From Flavobacterium swingsii (lineage in GTDB: Bacteria; Bacteroidota; Bacteroidia; Flavobacteriales; Flavobacteriaceae), in assembly GCF_900111965.1 (NCBI RefSeq), contig NZ_FOJT01000005.1:62001-126000 (forward strand): a stretch of DNA of 64,000 nt. Direction: 5' to 3'. The notes beneath the pieces are model-generated. The model searched no databases, was not told where the DNA came from, and was given only the letters and a program-made list of their open reading frames with translations. Within the stretch, counting starts at the first letter, position 1, and the number at the start of each line of letters is the position of its first letter. Position numbers and translations under genes: made by a program. Shown piece by piece: positions 18,513 through 26,271 of the stretch.

Positions 18513-19451
18513 GTGAAACAAACTACAAATTCCATACTAATGATTCGCCCAGTTGCGTTTCGTATGAACGAACAAACGACTGTAAATAATTATTATCAAA
18601 AAGTGATTGATGGTTTGTCACCAGAAACGGTAAATGCCAAAGCACAAGAAGAATTTGACACTTTCGTAAATAAATTACGAATGGTTGGTGTTGATGTGAC
18701 TGTGGTCGATGATACATTAGAACCAAGCACGCCAGATTCTATTTTTCCTAACAACTGGATTTCTTTTCACGAAAGTGGCGATGTAGCTTTATATCCTATG
18801 TTTGCTGAAAATAGAAGATTAGAACGCCGTGAAGAAATTTTAGATGTTCTTGAAGATAAAGGTTTTGTGGTTAACGAAATTATGGATTATTCTTCGGCAG
18901 AAGAAGACGGTTTTTTTCTAGAAGGAACAGGAAGTATTGTTTTAGATAGAGAAAATGACAAAGCCTATTGTGCACTTTCGCCTCGTGCGGATGAAGAATT
19001 GTTTATCGAATTCTGTGAAGATTTCGAATATACACCAGTTATTTTCGAAGCTTTTCAAACAGTAGGGACTGAGCGAAAACTTATTTATCATACCAATGTT
19101 ATGATGTGTGTTGCCGATACTTTTGCCGTTATTTGTGCAGATTGTATCGACGATAAAAAAGAACGAAAAATGGTTCTCGATAGTTTGAAATCTGACGGAA
19201 AAGAAATTATTCTAATCACAGAAGATCAAATGAATAATTTTGCAGGAAATATGCTCGAATTGCAAGGAGCCGACGAACGTCGTTATCTAATTATGAGTGC
19301 ATCGGCACACAAAAATTTAACTAAAAAACAAGTTGCACAACTAGAAGAACACATCACAATCGTAAGTTCAAGTTTAGATACTATCGAAGCTTGTGGTGGT
19401 GGAAGTGCTCGTTGTATGATGGCGGAAATTTTCTTACCAACAGAAGATTAG
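18513..19451 (+). CDS. ctlX: Citrulline hydrolase, CtlX-type amidinotransferase-fold enzyme
   Basis: Member of the guanidino-group-modifying superfamily; CtlX-type proteins act on citrulline and yield ornithine. The 312-residue product begins at a GTG that gives the usual N-terminus MKQTTNSILMIRPVAFRMNE; the nearest ATG (18540) would remove conserved residues. Family features are FPNNWISFH (Asn/substrate loop), LEGTGSIVLD, YHTNVMMCV with the active-site His, and ACGGGSARCMMAE with the nucleophile Cys near the end. Paired with arginase, it gives two routes to ornithine. Confidence 0.85.
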   Translation: MKQTTNSILMIRPVAFRMNEQTTVNNYYQKVIDGLSPETVNAKAQEEFDTFVNKLRMVGVDVTVVDDTLEPSTPDSIFPNNWISFHESGDVALYPMFAENRRLERREEILDVLEDKGFVVNEIMDYSSAEEDGFFLEGTGSIVLDRENDKAYCALSPRADEELFIEFCEDFEYTPVIFEAFQTVGTERKLIYHTNVMMCVADTFAVICADCIDDKKERKMVLDSLKSDGKEIILITEDQMNNFAGNMLELQGADERRYLIMSASAHKNLTKKQVAQLEEHITIVSSSLDTIEACGGGSARCMMAEIFLPTED

Positions 19452-19463
19452 TTTTTGATTATA

Positions 19464-19512
19464 AATTACGAATTATGGATTATGATTTTCTCGTAATTCA
19501 TAATTCGTAATT
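19464..19512. terminator. Bidirectional terminator between ctlX and the MarC-family gene
   Basis: A 22-bp stem: 19464-19485 pairs with 19491-19512 through a five-base loop (ttttc), with two G-U pairs and a perfect outer 14 bp. It lies between two convergent genes. The arms are made of alternating aattacgaat/attcgtaat units, the same motif seen in the palindrome at 2426-2465. Confidence 0.75.
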
Positions 19513-19516
19513 ATTT

Positions 19517-20140
19517 TTATATTCCCCTCACAATACTCAAAATAGAACTTATAATATACTGAACTCCAATCGCAATTGTCAAGAAACCAATAATTCTAGA
19601 AATTGCAACAATTCCTGATGCTCCTAGTATTTTAGAGAGATAATGGGCACTTCGTAACACTATATAGATAATAATTGAAATAGCTAATATTGCTGCCGAC
19701 GAAAGAATCATTTCATTTGTTGTATGGTGTTCTTGGTAAAAAGCGATAAGTAACGATATAGATCCTGGTCCTGCAAGCATGGGCATAGCAAGTGGCGTTA
19801 GTGCAATATCATTTCTGTTTTGTACATCGGTTTGTACTTTTTTGCCAATACCTCTTTTCTTGCTAAACTTCCCAGAAAGTAACGAAAAACCAGAACTCGC
19901 AATAATAATTCCGCCAGTAATTCGCAAGGCATTTATAGTAATTCCAAAAAAGGAAAGAATATATTGACCTACAAAAAAAGAAATTATCAAAATAATACAA
20001 ACATTTATCGATGTCCAAAGAGAGATTCTAGAACGTTCTTTTTTGTCATCATGTTGCGTAAGTCCTACAAAAATAGGTATTGTTCCTATTGGATTTAGTA
20101 CAGAAAATAAAGCGAAGAATAAATAAATAAATAATTCCAT
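19517..20140 (-). CDS. MarC-family integral membrane protein
   Basis: The 207-residue product has about six hydrophobic segments and the family opening FALFSVLNPIGTIPIFVGLT. An ALTPLAMPMLAGPGSISLLI segment lies near residue 112. MarC/UPF0056 proteins were once proposed to affect antibiotic resistance, but their transport role is uncertain; annotation as amino acid transporters (NAAT) is by homology. Convergent with ctlX, with a shared terminator. The -7-like box upstream (TACTTTTA on the minus strand) has one mismatch. Confidence 0.9.
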   Translation of the reverse strand: MELFIYLFFALFSVLNPIGTIPIFVGLTQHDDKKERSRISLWTSINVCIILIISFFVGQYILSFFGITINALRITGGIIIASSGFSLLSGKFSKKRGIGKKVQTDVQNRNDIALTPLAMPMLAGPGSISLLIAFYQEHHTTNEMILSSAAILAISIIIYIVLRSAHYLSKILGASGIVAISRIIGFLTIAIGVQYIISSILSIVRGI

Positions 20141-20239
20141 GTTTTTTTGTAAAAGTAATAGTTTAGATTTTTTCGGTTATTACGAAAACATCAATATTGC
20201 ATAAAGGTATATATTTTTAGGGAAAGCCACAATTTTGAG

Positions 20240-20247
20240 TACTTTTG
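20240..20247 (+). promoter_or_regulatory. -7 promoter box for the CoA-binding protein gene
   Basis: TACTTTTG matches TAnnTTTG, 16 bases before the ATG, giving a short leader. Confidence 0.6.
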
Positions 20248-20263
20248 TAAAAAAAATAATATA

Positions 20264-20629
20264 ATGAGCAATAAAAAAACGTTGGTACTTGGTGCTTCAA
20301 CAAAACCAGATAGATACGCATTTATGGCAATAACGATGTTGGTCGAAAAAGGTCATTCGGTAATAGCAATAGGCCAAAATGCTGGGGAAGTTGCCGGAAT
20401 AAACATTAGAACTAAAAATATTCCGTTGGCAAGCATTCATACGGTAACACTTTATCTTAATCCAACACGCCAGCGCGATTATTATAACTATATATTAGAA
20501 ACCAAACCAAAACGTGTTATTTTCAATCCCGGAACCGAAAATCCCGAGTTTTCTCAGTTGCTAAAAGCAAACGGAATTAAAGTTGAAGATGCTTGTACAT
20601 TAGTGCTTCTCACTACGAATCAATATTAA
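20264..20629 (+). CDS. CoA-binding domain protein (YccU-like)
   Basis: A 121-residue single Rossmann-like domain. It shows KKTLVLGASTKPDRYAFMAI at the start, a second strand with VEKGHSVIAIGQNAGEVAG, and VDACTLVLL-type ending EDACTLVLLTT. Proteins of this family (CoA_binding_2) bind CoA in crystal structures, but no reaction is established. It stands alone between divergent marC and a convergent T9SS gene. Confidence 0.85.
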   Translation: MSNKKTLVLGASTKPDRYAFMAITMLVEKGHSVIAIGQNAGEVAGINIRTKNIPLASIHTVTLYLNPTRQRDYYNYILETKPKRVIFNPGTENPEFSQLLKANGIKVEDACTLVLLTTNQY

Positions 20630-20634
20630 TAAAT

Positions 20635-20668
20635 AAAAAAGGGCTTAGTTTTAAACTAAGCCCTTTTT
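20635..20668. terminator. Bidirectional terminator between convergent genes
   Basis: gggcttagttt (20641-20651) and aaactaagccc (20653-20663) form a perfect palindrome flanked by an A run on the left (20635-20640) and a T run on the right (20664-20668). It can serve both strands. Confidence 0.9.
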
Positions 20669-20678
20669 GTTTCTATTA

Positions 20679-23075
20679 TTAATTTTTGATAAACTTAATG
20701 GTTGTTGTGTTTTGATCATTATGTAGTTTTATAAAATAAATTCCATTAGAAAAACTTTCAACATTTACTGTACCGTTTGTATTATCAATTCTTTGTTTGT
20801 GAATTACTCTTCCATTGGTATCAATAATTTCAATCGAATCTATATTTTTTTCTGATTGAATGTTTAGAATTGTTTTCGCCGGATTTGGATATAAACTAAA
20901 TTTAGAATGATTAAACTCTTTTGTACCTAAAGCCGAAACAAATTCTCTGTCAATAGTATTGGTCACAATTGGCGGATTGAAATCGAAGAAGATATTTGCT
21001 GTGTTTGAAACAATATCTCCAGCTTCTAAAGTTGGATTAACTTCAATATTATAAGTTATAAATCCTTTTCCAATTTGTGTATTTGCAACTGAAGGAGGTA
21101 AATCTATTCCATCAAATTTAAAACTTAAATTTCTGCCTACACGTTCTACTTTATATGGATGACTTGCATCTAATACTTTAAATGTGTTTGCATTTAATTT
21201 AGTGTCTAACATATCATTTACCTTCACATTTATAGCGCTTGCCGTTCCTGTGTTTTCAAATCGAATGGTATACGTTAATTTGTCTTTAATATAATAAGAG
21301 TCATAATCAATTTCGGCTTGGTGATTTTCGTTTTTATCATTAGGATCGTATGAACCAACAACCGTTTGGTATAAATAACTTTGGTTATTATTATAATTTG
21401 TTTCAACGTTGCTAGGGTAATCTTCGTATAGATCGCCGATTCCAGAATATAATTCTACAATATCATTTAAGTTAACCGAGGGGATTGTAGCAACTTGGAG
21501 TACAATGTCAATATAACCTGAAGTAAAAGGTTGTATTTCTCCAATATCAAAATATAGATATTCAAGATTATTACTGTTGAAAGAATAATAATGAGGAATA
21601 GTGGAGCTTGTGTGAGTGTAATTACTCGGATTATAAGCGAAACCTATATCACCATAACTAATTTGGTTGCCTAAGTTTTCATATTTAAGACGAACCGTAT
21701 GAGTAAATCCAGGGCGAGGATTACCGCTTATAGGAATGGTGGTGATGGCTAAATCACGAATAGCATTGGTTGCAGTAATAGGAAAATTATAAGTAGTAAT
21801 TCCTGAACCATTAGTTACAGTTACATTGGTATAATTAGATGAAACACTATAATTTGCACTAAAATCTGAGTTTAAGATATATCCTAAATTATAAGTGTTT
21901 GCTGGATTTGTTTCAAAAATATAAGCAGTACCATTATTAGAACTAACATTATTTATTTGGCCACTACTGTTTAATTCATAACGAAACTCACCAAAATTCA
22001 CATTTACTTCTCCTGAATCTTGCGTGCCATTATTGTTAGTGTCATAAAAAGCATTTAGTTTAATACCGCTGCTTATGTTTAAATTAGTAATTGCTTCTGT
22101 GATATCAGTATGTGTATTGCTATAGCTATCTAAACCAGTAGCCGTTGCGGTTTCAGTAACAAAACTAGCGTTAATATCTTGTTGAGTGAGTGCATAAACT
22201 CCTGTGATACTAGTCGTATTGGTTGCGCCGCCATTTAGGGAAGCAATAGTGCCAGTTATGCTAGTATTAGGTGAAGTAACACTAATGTTTGTAACAGGTG
22301 AAGTATCATTGTTTGTAATACTGTATTGGTAATTAATAACATCTCCTACATTAGTAATGCCATCACCATTGTAATCTTGGTAGGAGTTACCATTAATAGA
22401 TATGCTAATAGGGTTGGTTATGTTTATGGTTACATTCGAAATATCTGAAGTGCCTAAATTAAAAGTATAATATGCATATTGAAAGGTATAAAACCCAGGT
22501 GGTGTTTCAGGAGTAACAGTTATGGTTCCGTTAACATTAAGTGTAAATTGTGCATTTGATGTAGAGATCCAATGTACATTATCAATTTCACTATATGGGG
22601 GAAATAATGGATGGCAATCAATAAAGTCATTTGCCAAAACATTTGGTGTAACTCCTCCGCTGATTCCTATTTCAAAATAATCGTCTTTTGCTGAATCTTG
22701 AAATGGAATATACAATACAAATGTTGTTTGACTAATATTTGATGGATTTGCCGTTTCATAAATATCATAAGGAATATAATAATTCCCAGGTGCAAGATTA
22801 CAGGTTGTTAGATTTATTGTACCGTTAGAATTTAAATATGGGAAATTGTTCGTATTTACAATTGTAACATTACTAGGTGTAGCTCTTATATTATTTGTTA
22901 AGTCTAAATAATCGTTATCGAGAATATTAAATGTTTCTGGTGAAAAAATTAAGCAATCATTATAATCATGTGCTCCATTGGCTACAAAAAAGAAATCTTG
23001 AAAAGCACGAATTTGTGCTTTTAATCCAGTTGATAATCCAAATAACAATACAATAAGTAGGGTAATTTTTTTCAT
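20679..23075 (-). CDS. Large T9SS-sorted secreted protein with Ca-loop-like repeats
   Basis: The 798-residue product starts at the second of two in-frame ATGs (MKKITLLIVLLFGLSTGLKA signal peptide); the first, at 23081, would leave almost no leader after the -7 box. Beta-rich domains follow, with dockerin/SdrD-like Asp loops DYNGDGITNVGD (about residue 232) and FYDTNNNGTQDSGE (about 340). Around 570-710 is a conserved-repeat domain (VGSYDPNDKNE, YTIRFENTGTASAINVKVND, FDFNPPIVTNT). The tail from about 720 is a type A T9SS sorting domain (FSLYPNPAKTILNIQ, FSNGIYFIKL, KFIKN). It should be exported to the cell surface; ligand unknown. Monocistronic. Confidence 0.85.
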   Translation of the reverse strand: MKKITLLIVLLFGLSTGLKAQIRAFQDFFFVANGAHDYNDCLIFSPETFNILDNDYLDLTNNIRATPSNVTIVNTNNFPYLNSNGTINLTTCNLAPGNYYIPYDIYETANPSNISQTTFVLYIPFQDSAKDDYFEIGISGGVTPNVLANDFIDCHPLFPPYSEIDNVHWISTSNAQFTLNVNGTITVTPETPPGFYTFQYAYYTFNLGTSDISNVTINITNPISISINGNSYQDYNGDGITNVGDVINYQYSITNNDTSPVTNISVTSPNTSITGTIASLNGGATNTTSITGVYALTQQDINASFVTETATATGLDSYSNTHTDITEAITNLNISSGIKLNAFYDTNNNGTQDSGEVNVNFGEFRYELNSSGQINNVSSNNGTAYIFETNPANTYNLGYILNSDFSANYSVSSNYTNVTVTNGSGITTYNFPITATNAIRDLAITTIPISGNPRPGFTHTVRLKYENLGNQISYGDIGFAYNPSNYTHTSSTIPHYYSFNSNNLEYLYFDIGEIQPFTSGYIDIVLQVATIPSVNLNDIVELYSGIGDLYEDYPSNVETNYNNNQSYLYQTVVGSYDPNDKNENHQAEIDYDSYYIKDKLTYTIRFENTGTASAINVKVNDMLDTKLNANTFKVLDASHPYKVERVGRNLSFKFDGIDLPPSVANTQIGKGFITYNIEVNPTLEAGDIVSNTANIFFDFNPPIVTNTIDREFVSALGTKEFNHSKFSLYPNPAKTILNIQSEKNIDSIEIIDTNGRVIHKQRIDNTNGTVNVESFSNGIYFIKLHNDQNTTTIKFIKN

Positions 23076-23089
23076 GTACAATTTTTTTG

Positions 23090-23097
23090 CAAAGGTA
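23090..23097 (-). promoter_or_regulatory. -7 promoter box for the T9SS gene
   Basis: On the minus strand this reads TACCTTTG, matching TAnnTTTG, 14 bases from the preferred ATG at 23075. Confidence 0.6.
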
Positions 23098-23133
23098 AAT
23101 AAAGAGAAACAAATTTGCTAATTTGAGTTTAAT

Positions 23134-24630
23134 TTAAAACCTCGTTTGTTCCGTTGCGGGTTTGCTTATCAGAAACAATCCAACAAAAGTAATTAATCCA
23201 TTAATGATGATTAATTCATTATCAATCACATAATTGCCAAAAAGTTCCTTAGAATAAGTAGAAATCAAAAAACAAATCGCTGGAGAAATCAAACAAATAA
23301 AAGGAACCAATTTGTCATGTACTGTTTTCGATTTTACAAACAATCCGAAACAATACAATCCTAAAAGTGGACCGTAAGTGTAAGATGCAATTTTGAAAAT
23401 CATTTTCACCACTGAAGCATCGTTAAACGAATTGAAAATCACAATCACTAAAAACATTAATCCCGAAAATCCTAGATGAACAATATGACGAGTTCTTACA
23501 ATATTAGGTTTATTTAAATTTTCGGTCTTATCCATGCCTAAAAAATCGACGCAAAAAGAAGTTGTTAAAGCTGTTAAAGCAGAATCGGTTGTAGCGAAAG
23601 TTGCAGCTGTTAATCCTAATAAAAATACAATTGCAGGAATTAATCCCAAAGATTTTAACGCAATTTCAGGAAACAAAAAGTCGGTTCTGGCAACACCATC
23701 AACCATAGGAACTGAAATTCCGTTTTTCTCGGCAAACATATAAAGCAACGCTCCAACACTTAAGAAAAATATATTAATAATCACAAAAATTCCTGTAAAA
23801 GTGAACATGTTTTTTTGTGCTTCTCCAATGTTTTTGCAACTCAAATTCTTTTGCATTAAATCCTGATCTAAACCAACCATGGCAATAGTTACAAATATTC
23901 CGCCTAAAATTTGTTTCCAAAAATAGTTGCCTTTCAAATAATCTTCAAAAAAGAAAACTTTAGAGTAATTGCTGTTTTTTACAGCTTCAAAGGATTGAAT
24001 GATACTCAAATCTAAACTTTTACAAATAAAAAATATCGTCAAAAAAACTGATGAGACTAAGAAGAATGTTTGCAAAGTATCAGTAATAATTATCGTTTTC
24101 AATCCGCCACGGTAAGTGTAAGCAAAAATCAATAAAAGCGACATTAATACTGTAAATGTAAACGGAACGCCATAATAATCGAAAACATAACGTTGCAAAA
24201 CAATCACCACTAAATACAATCTAAATGCCGAACCAATCGTGCGACTAATCAAGAAAATGGTCGCAGCAGTTTTATAGCTAATTACACCCAATCGTTGTTC
24301 AATGTATCCGTAAATAGATGTCAGATTCATTCGGTAATACAAAGGAAGCAATACTTTTGCGATGATAATAAATCCAATCGCATTTCCTAATACAAATTGG
24401 AAATATTTGAATTGCAAATCGGGATTTCCTACTTCGCCCGGAACGGAAATAAAAGTTACTCCAGACAATGCTGTTCCTATCATTCCGAAGGCGACAAGAT
24501 ACCATTTAGAGTTTTTGTTGGCTTTGAAAAAAGCTTCATTGTCGCTGTTTTTTTTGCTCACAACATGCGAGATTATAAATAAGATTCCGAAGTAAATTAC
24601 AATAAGTGATAAGATTGCAAATGGTGTCAT
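23134..24630 (-). CDS. Sodium:solute symporter family transporter
   Basis: The 498-residue, strongly hydrophobic product has about 13 membrane segments. Family features include GMIGTALSGVTFISVPGEVG (the N-terminal Na/substrate region, about residues 50-70), AYTYRGGLKTIIITDTLQTF around 170, and LLGLTAATFATTDSALTALT around 335. Substrate cannot be told from sequence; relatives carry sugars, proline, sialic acid or other solutes. It is divergent from recR, sharing a 145-base intergenic region with a 24-bp inverted repeat. Confidence 0.93.
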   Translation of the reverse strand: MTPFAILSLIVIYFGILFIISHVVSKKNSDNEAFFKANKNSKWYLVAFGMIGTALSGVTFISVPGEVGNPDLQFKYFQFVLGNAIGFIIIAKVLLPLYYRMNLTSIYGYIEQRLGVISYKTAATIFLISRTIGSAFRLYLVVIVLQRYVFDYYGVPFTFTVLMSLLLIFAYTYRGGLKTIIITDTLQTFFLVSSVFLTIFFICKSLDLSIIQSFEAVKNSNYSKVFFFEDYLKGNYFWKQILGGIFVTIAMVGLDQDLMQKNLSCKNIGEAQKNMFTFTGIFVIINIFFLSVGALLYMFAEKNGISVPMVDGVARTDFLFPEIALKSLGLIPAIVFLLGLTAATFATTDSALTALTTSFCVDFLGMDKTENLNKPNIVRTRHIVHLGFSGLMFLVIVIFNSFNDASVVKMIFKIASYTYGPLLGLYCFGLFVKSKTVHDKLVPFICLISPAICFLISTYSKELFGNYVIDNELIIINGLITFVGLFLISKPATEQTRF

Positions 24631-24665
24631 TGAGTAAAATTTATTTGTCGCAAAATACGAAAAAA

Positions 24666-24755
24666 TGTTTATTTGTCGATTCGGTTATTCGGTTATTTGG
24701 AAATAGTAATAGTTTTGTCTTTTGTTAAACAAATAACCGAATCGACAAATAAACA
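24666..24755. repeat. 24-bp perfect inverted repeat between SSS gene and recR
   Basis: 24666-24689 is the exact reverse complement of 24732-24755; its core reads tttgtcgattcggttatt. A tandem copy of cggttatt in the left arm gives an alternative pairing, cggttatttg (24690-24699) with caaataaccg (24730-24739). It lies between two divergent gene starts, so it is not an ordinary terminator. Confidence 0.85.
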
Positions 24756-24763
24756 AAAAACAC

Positions 24764-24771
24764 TACTTTTG
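24764..24771 (+). promoter_or_regulatory. -7 promoter box abutting recR, probable leaderless transcript
   Basis: TACTTTTG matches TAnnTTTG and ends only 4 bases before the recR ATG. Transcription starting about 5-7 bases past the box would begin at or next to the start codon. Confidence 0.6.
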
Positions 24772-24775
24772 TCTC

Positions 24776-25396
24776 ATGGAATTTTCATCAAAATTGTTAG
24801 AAAAAGCGGTAAACGAAATGGCTCAGTTGCCAGGAATAGGCAAACGAACGGCATTGCGATTGGTTTTGCATTTGCTAAAACAACCCAAAGAGCAAACTGG
24901 TTTTTTGGCACAATCGTTGCTTACTATGCGTGAGGAAATTAGGTTTTGTAAAAGCTGTCATAATATTTCCGATGTAGCTATTTGTGAAATTTGCTCAAAT
25001 CATAACCGAAATCATAAAATTGTTTGTGTGGTAGAAGATGTTCGCGATGTAATGGCGATTGAAAATACAGGGCAATTTCGTGGAATTTATCATGTTTTGG
25101 GTGGAAAAATTTCCCCTATTGATGGTGTTGGTCCCAGCCAGTTGAATATCACATCATTGGTAGAAAAAGTAAAATCTGGAGATGTTTTCGAAATTATTTT
25201 TGCATTAAGCTCAACAATGGAAGGCGATACAACGAATTTTTATATCTACAAACAAATAAAAGATTGTGAGATAATTACATCATCAATTGCTAGAGGAATT
25301 TCAGTGGGAGATGAACTAGAATATGCCGATGAAGTAACACTTGGACGAAGTATTTTGAACAGAATTCCGTTCGAAAATTCCTTTAAAAATAATTAA
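24776..25396 (+). CDS. recR: Recombination mediator RecR
   Basis: Works with RecO (and RecF) to load RecA on gapped DNA. The 206-residue product has the helix-hairpin-helix N-terminus ([20 protein letters not shown]), a four-Cys zinc finger ([18 protein letters not shown] at about residues 58-75), a Toprim domain ([14 protein letters not shown] to [16 protein letters not shown]), and the C-terminal Walker-B-like [15 protein letters not shown]. Complete; the start is fixed by the family N-terminus. Confidence 0.97.
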   Translation: MEFSSKLLEKAVNEMAQLPGIGKRTALRLVLHLLKQPKEQTGFLAQSLLTMREEIRFCKSCHNISDVAICEICSNHNRNHKIVCVVEDVRDVMAIENTGQFRGIYHVLGGKISPIDGVGPSQLNITSLVEKVKSGDVFEIIFALSSTMEGDTTNFYIYKQIKDCEIITSSIARGISVGDELEYADEVTLGRSILNRIPFENSFKNN

Positions 25397-25441
25397 TTGA
25401 ATTAAAAAGTATATAGGGTTTTATTTTACCAAATGAAAAAC

Positions 25442-25449
25442 TATATTTG
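25442..25449 (+). promoter_or_regulatory. -7 promoter box for the first polysaccharide operon
   Basis: TATATTTG matches TAnnTTTG and lies 21 bases before the ATG of the Wza-like gene at 25471. It is the first promoter-like site after recR and may drive the long polysaccharide operon. Confidence 0.6.
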
Positions 25450-25470
25450 TTTCCAAAATTGTCATTAAAA

Positions 25471-26262
25471 ATGAATAAAATATATAGTTTTTGCGCATTT
25501 GTAGTCCTTTTTTTGTTTGCTTCTTGTATACCAAATAAAGATTTGCTATATCTTCAAAATAAAAACAATTCAAGCCAAGAATCGGCTGTAACGCCAGTAG
25601 TTTTGAAACCTTACCGAGCACAAGTAAACGATGTTTTAAGTGTTAGAATAAAAGCATTAGACCAGAAACTGGTAGAAATGTTTAATCCAGCTACTTCGGC
25701 AGGAACGCAAACAAACTCTTCCGATGGGCTTTATTTTGATGGTTTTTCTGTAAACGATCATGGCGATATTCGTGTGCCAGTTTTAGGCGAAGTAAATGTG
25801 CTTGGGCTAACATTAGACGAAATTAGACTAAAAGTCGAGAAACAATTATTGGAAGAATATTTTAACAAAGAAGCGGATATTTTTGTGACGGTAAAACTTG
25901 CAGGTATGCGTTATACTGTAAATGGAGAAATTTCTAGCCCAGGAACAAAAGTTCTTTTTCAAGATAAGGTTACTATTCTTGAGGCGATTGCAAATTCAGG
26001 AGATATTACAATGGTAGGAAACCGAAAAGATGTTATGGTAGTTAGGCAATATCCTCACGGAACCGAAATGCATACTATAGATCTAACAAGTAGTGAAGCG
26101 CTAAAATCGCCATATTATTATGTACAACCCAATGATTTTATATATATTAAGCCACTCAAACAAAAATCTTGGGGAACTGGTGTTAATGGATTGCAGTCGT
26201 TTACGGCTATTTTTACTGCATTTACCTTGTTGATGACTACTTTTTTATTGCTAAAAAAATAA
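25471..26262 (+). CDS. wza: Polysaccharide export lipoprotein, Wza-like (first copy)
   Basis: Outer-membrane or periplasmic part of the Wza/Wzc export machine. I start at ATG 25471, because an upstream TTG (25447) overlaps the promoter and would spoil the signal peptide. The product has 263 residues, a lipoprotein signal ending FLFASC (Cys19), a polysaccharide-export domain (VNDVLSVRIKALDQK to DEIRLKVEKQLLEEYF), and a SLBB-like segment (YTVNGEISSPGTKVLFQDK). A C-terminal hydrophobic helix ends LLLKK. Wza of E. coli also ends in a membrane helix. It lies 9 bases before the Wzc gene. Confidence 0.9.
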   Translation: MNKIYSFCAFVVLFLFASCIPNKDLLYLQNKNNSSQESAVTPVVLKPYRAQVNDVLSVRIKALDQKLVEMFNPATSAGTQTNSSDGLYFDGFSVNDHGDIRVPVLGEVNVLGLTLDEIRLKVEKQLLEEYFNKEADIFVTVKLAGMRYTVNGEISSPGTKVLFQDKVTILEAIANSGDITMVGNRKDVMVVRQYPHGTEMHTIDLTSSEALKSPYYYVQPNDFIYIKPLKQKSWGTGVNGLQSFTAIFTAFTLLMTTFLLLKK

Positions 26263-26271
26263 ATTACACAA

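Noticed and set aside
20141..20200. Promoter for the MarC-family gene (TACTTTTA on the minus strand)
   Set aside because: One mismatch at the conserved G and no -33 element; too weak to list.
25447..25470. TTG start for the first Wza-like gene
   Set aside because: It lies within the -7 box, and the ATG at 25471 gives a correct lipoprotein signal peptide.
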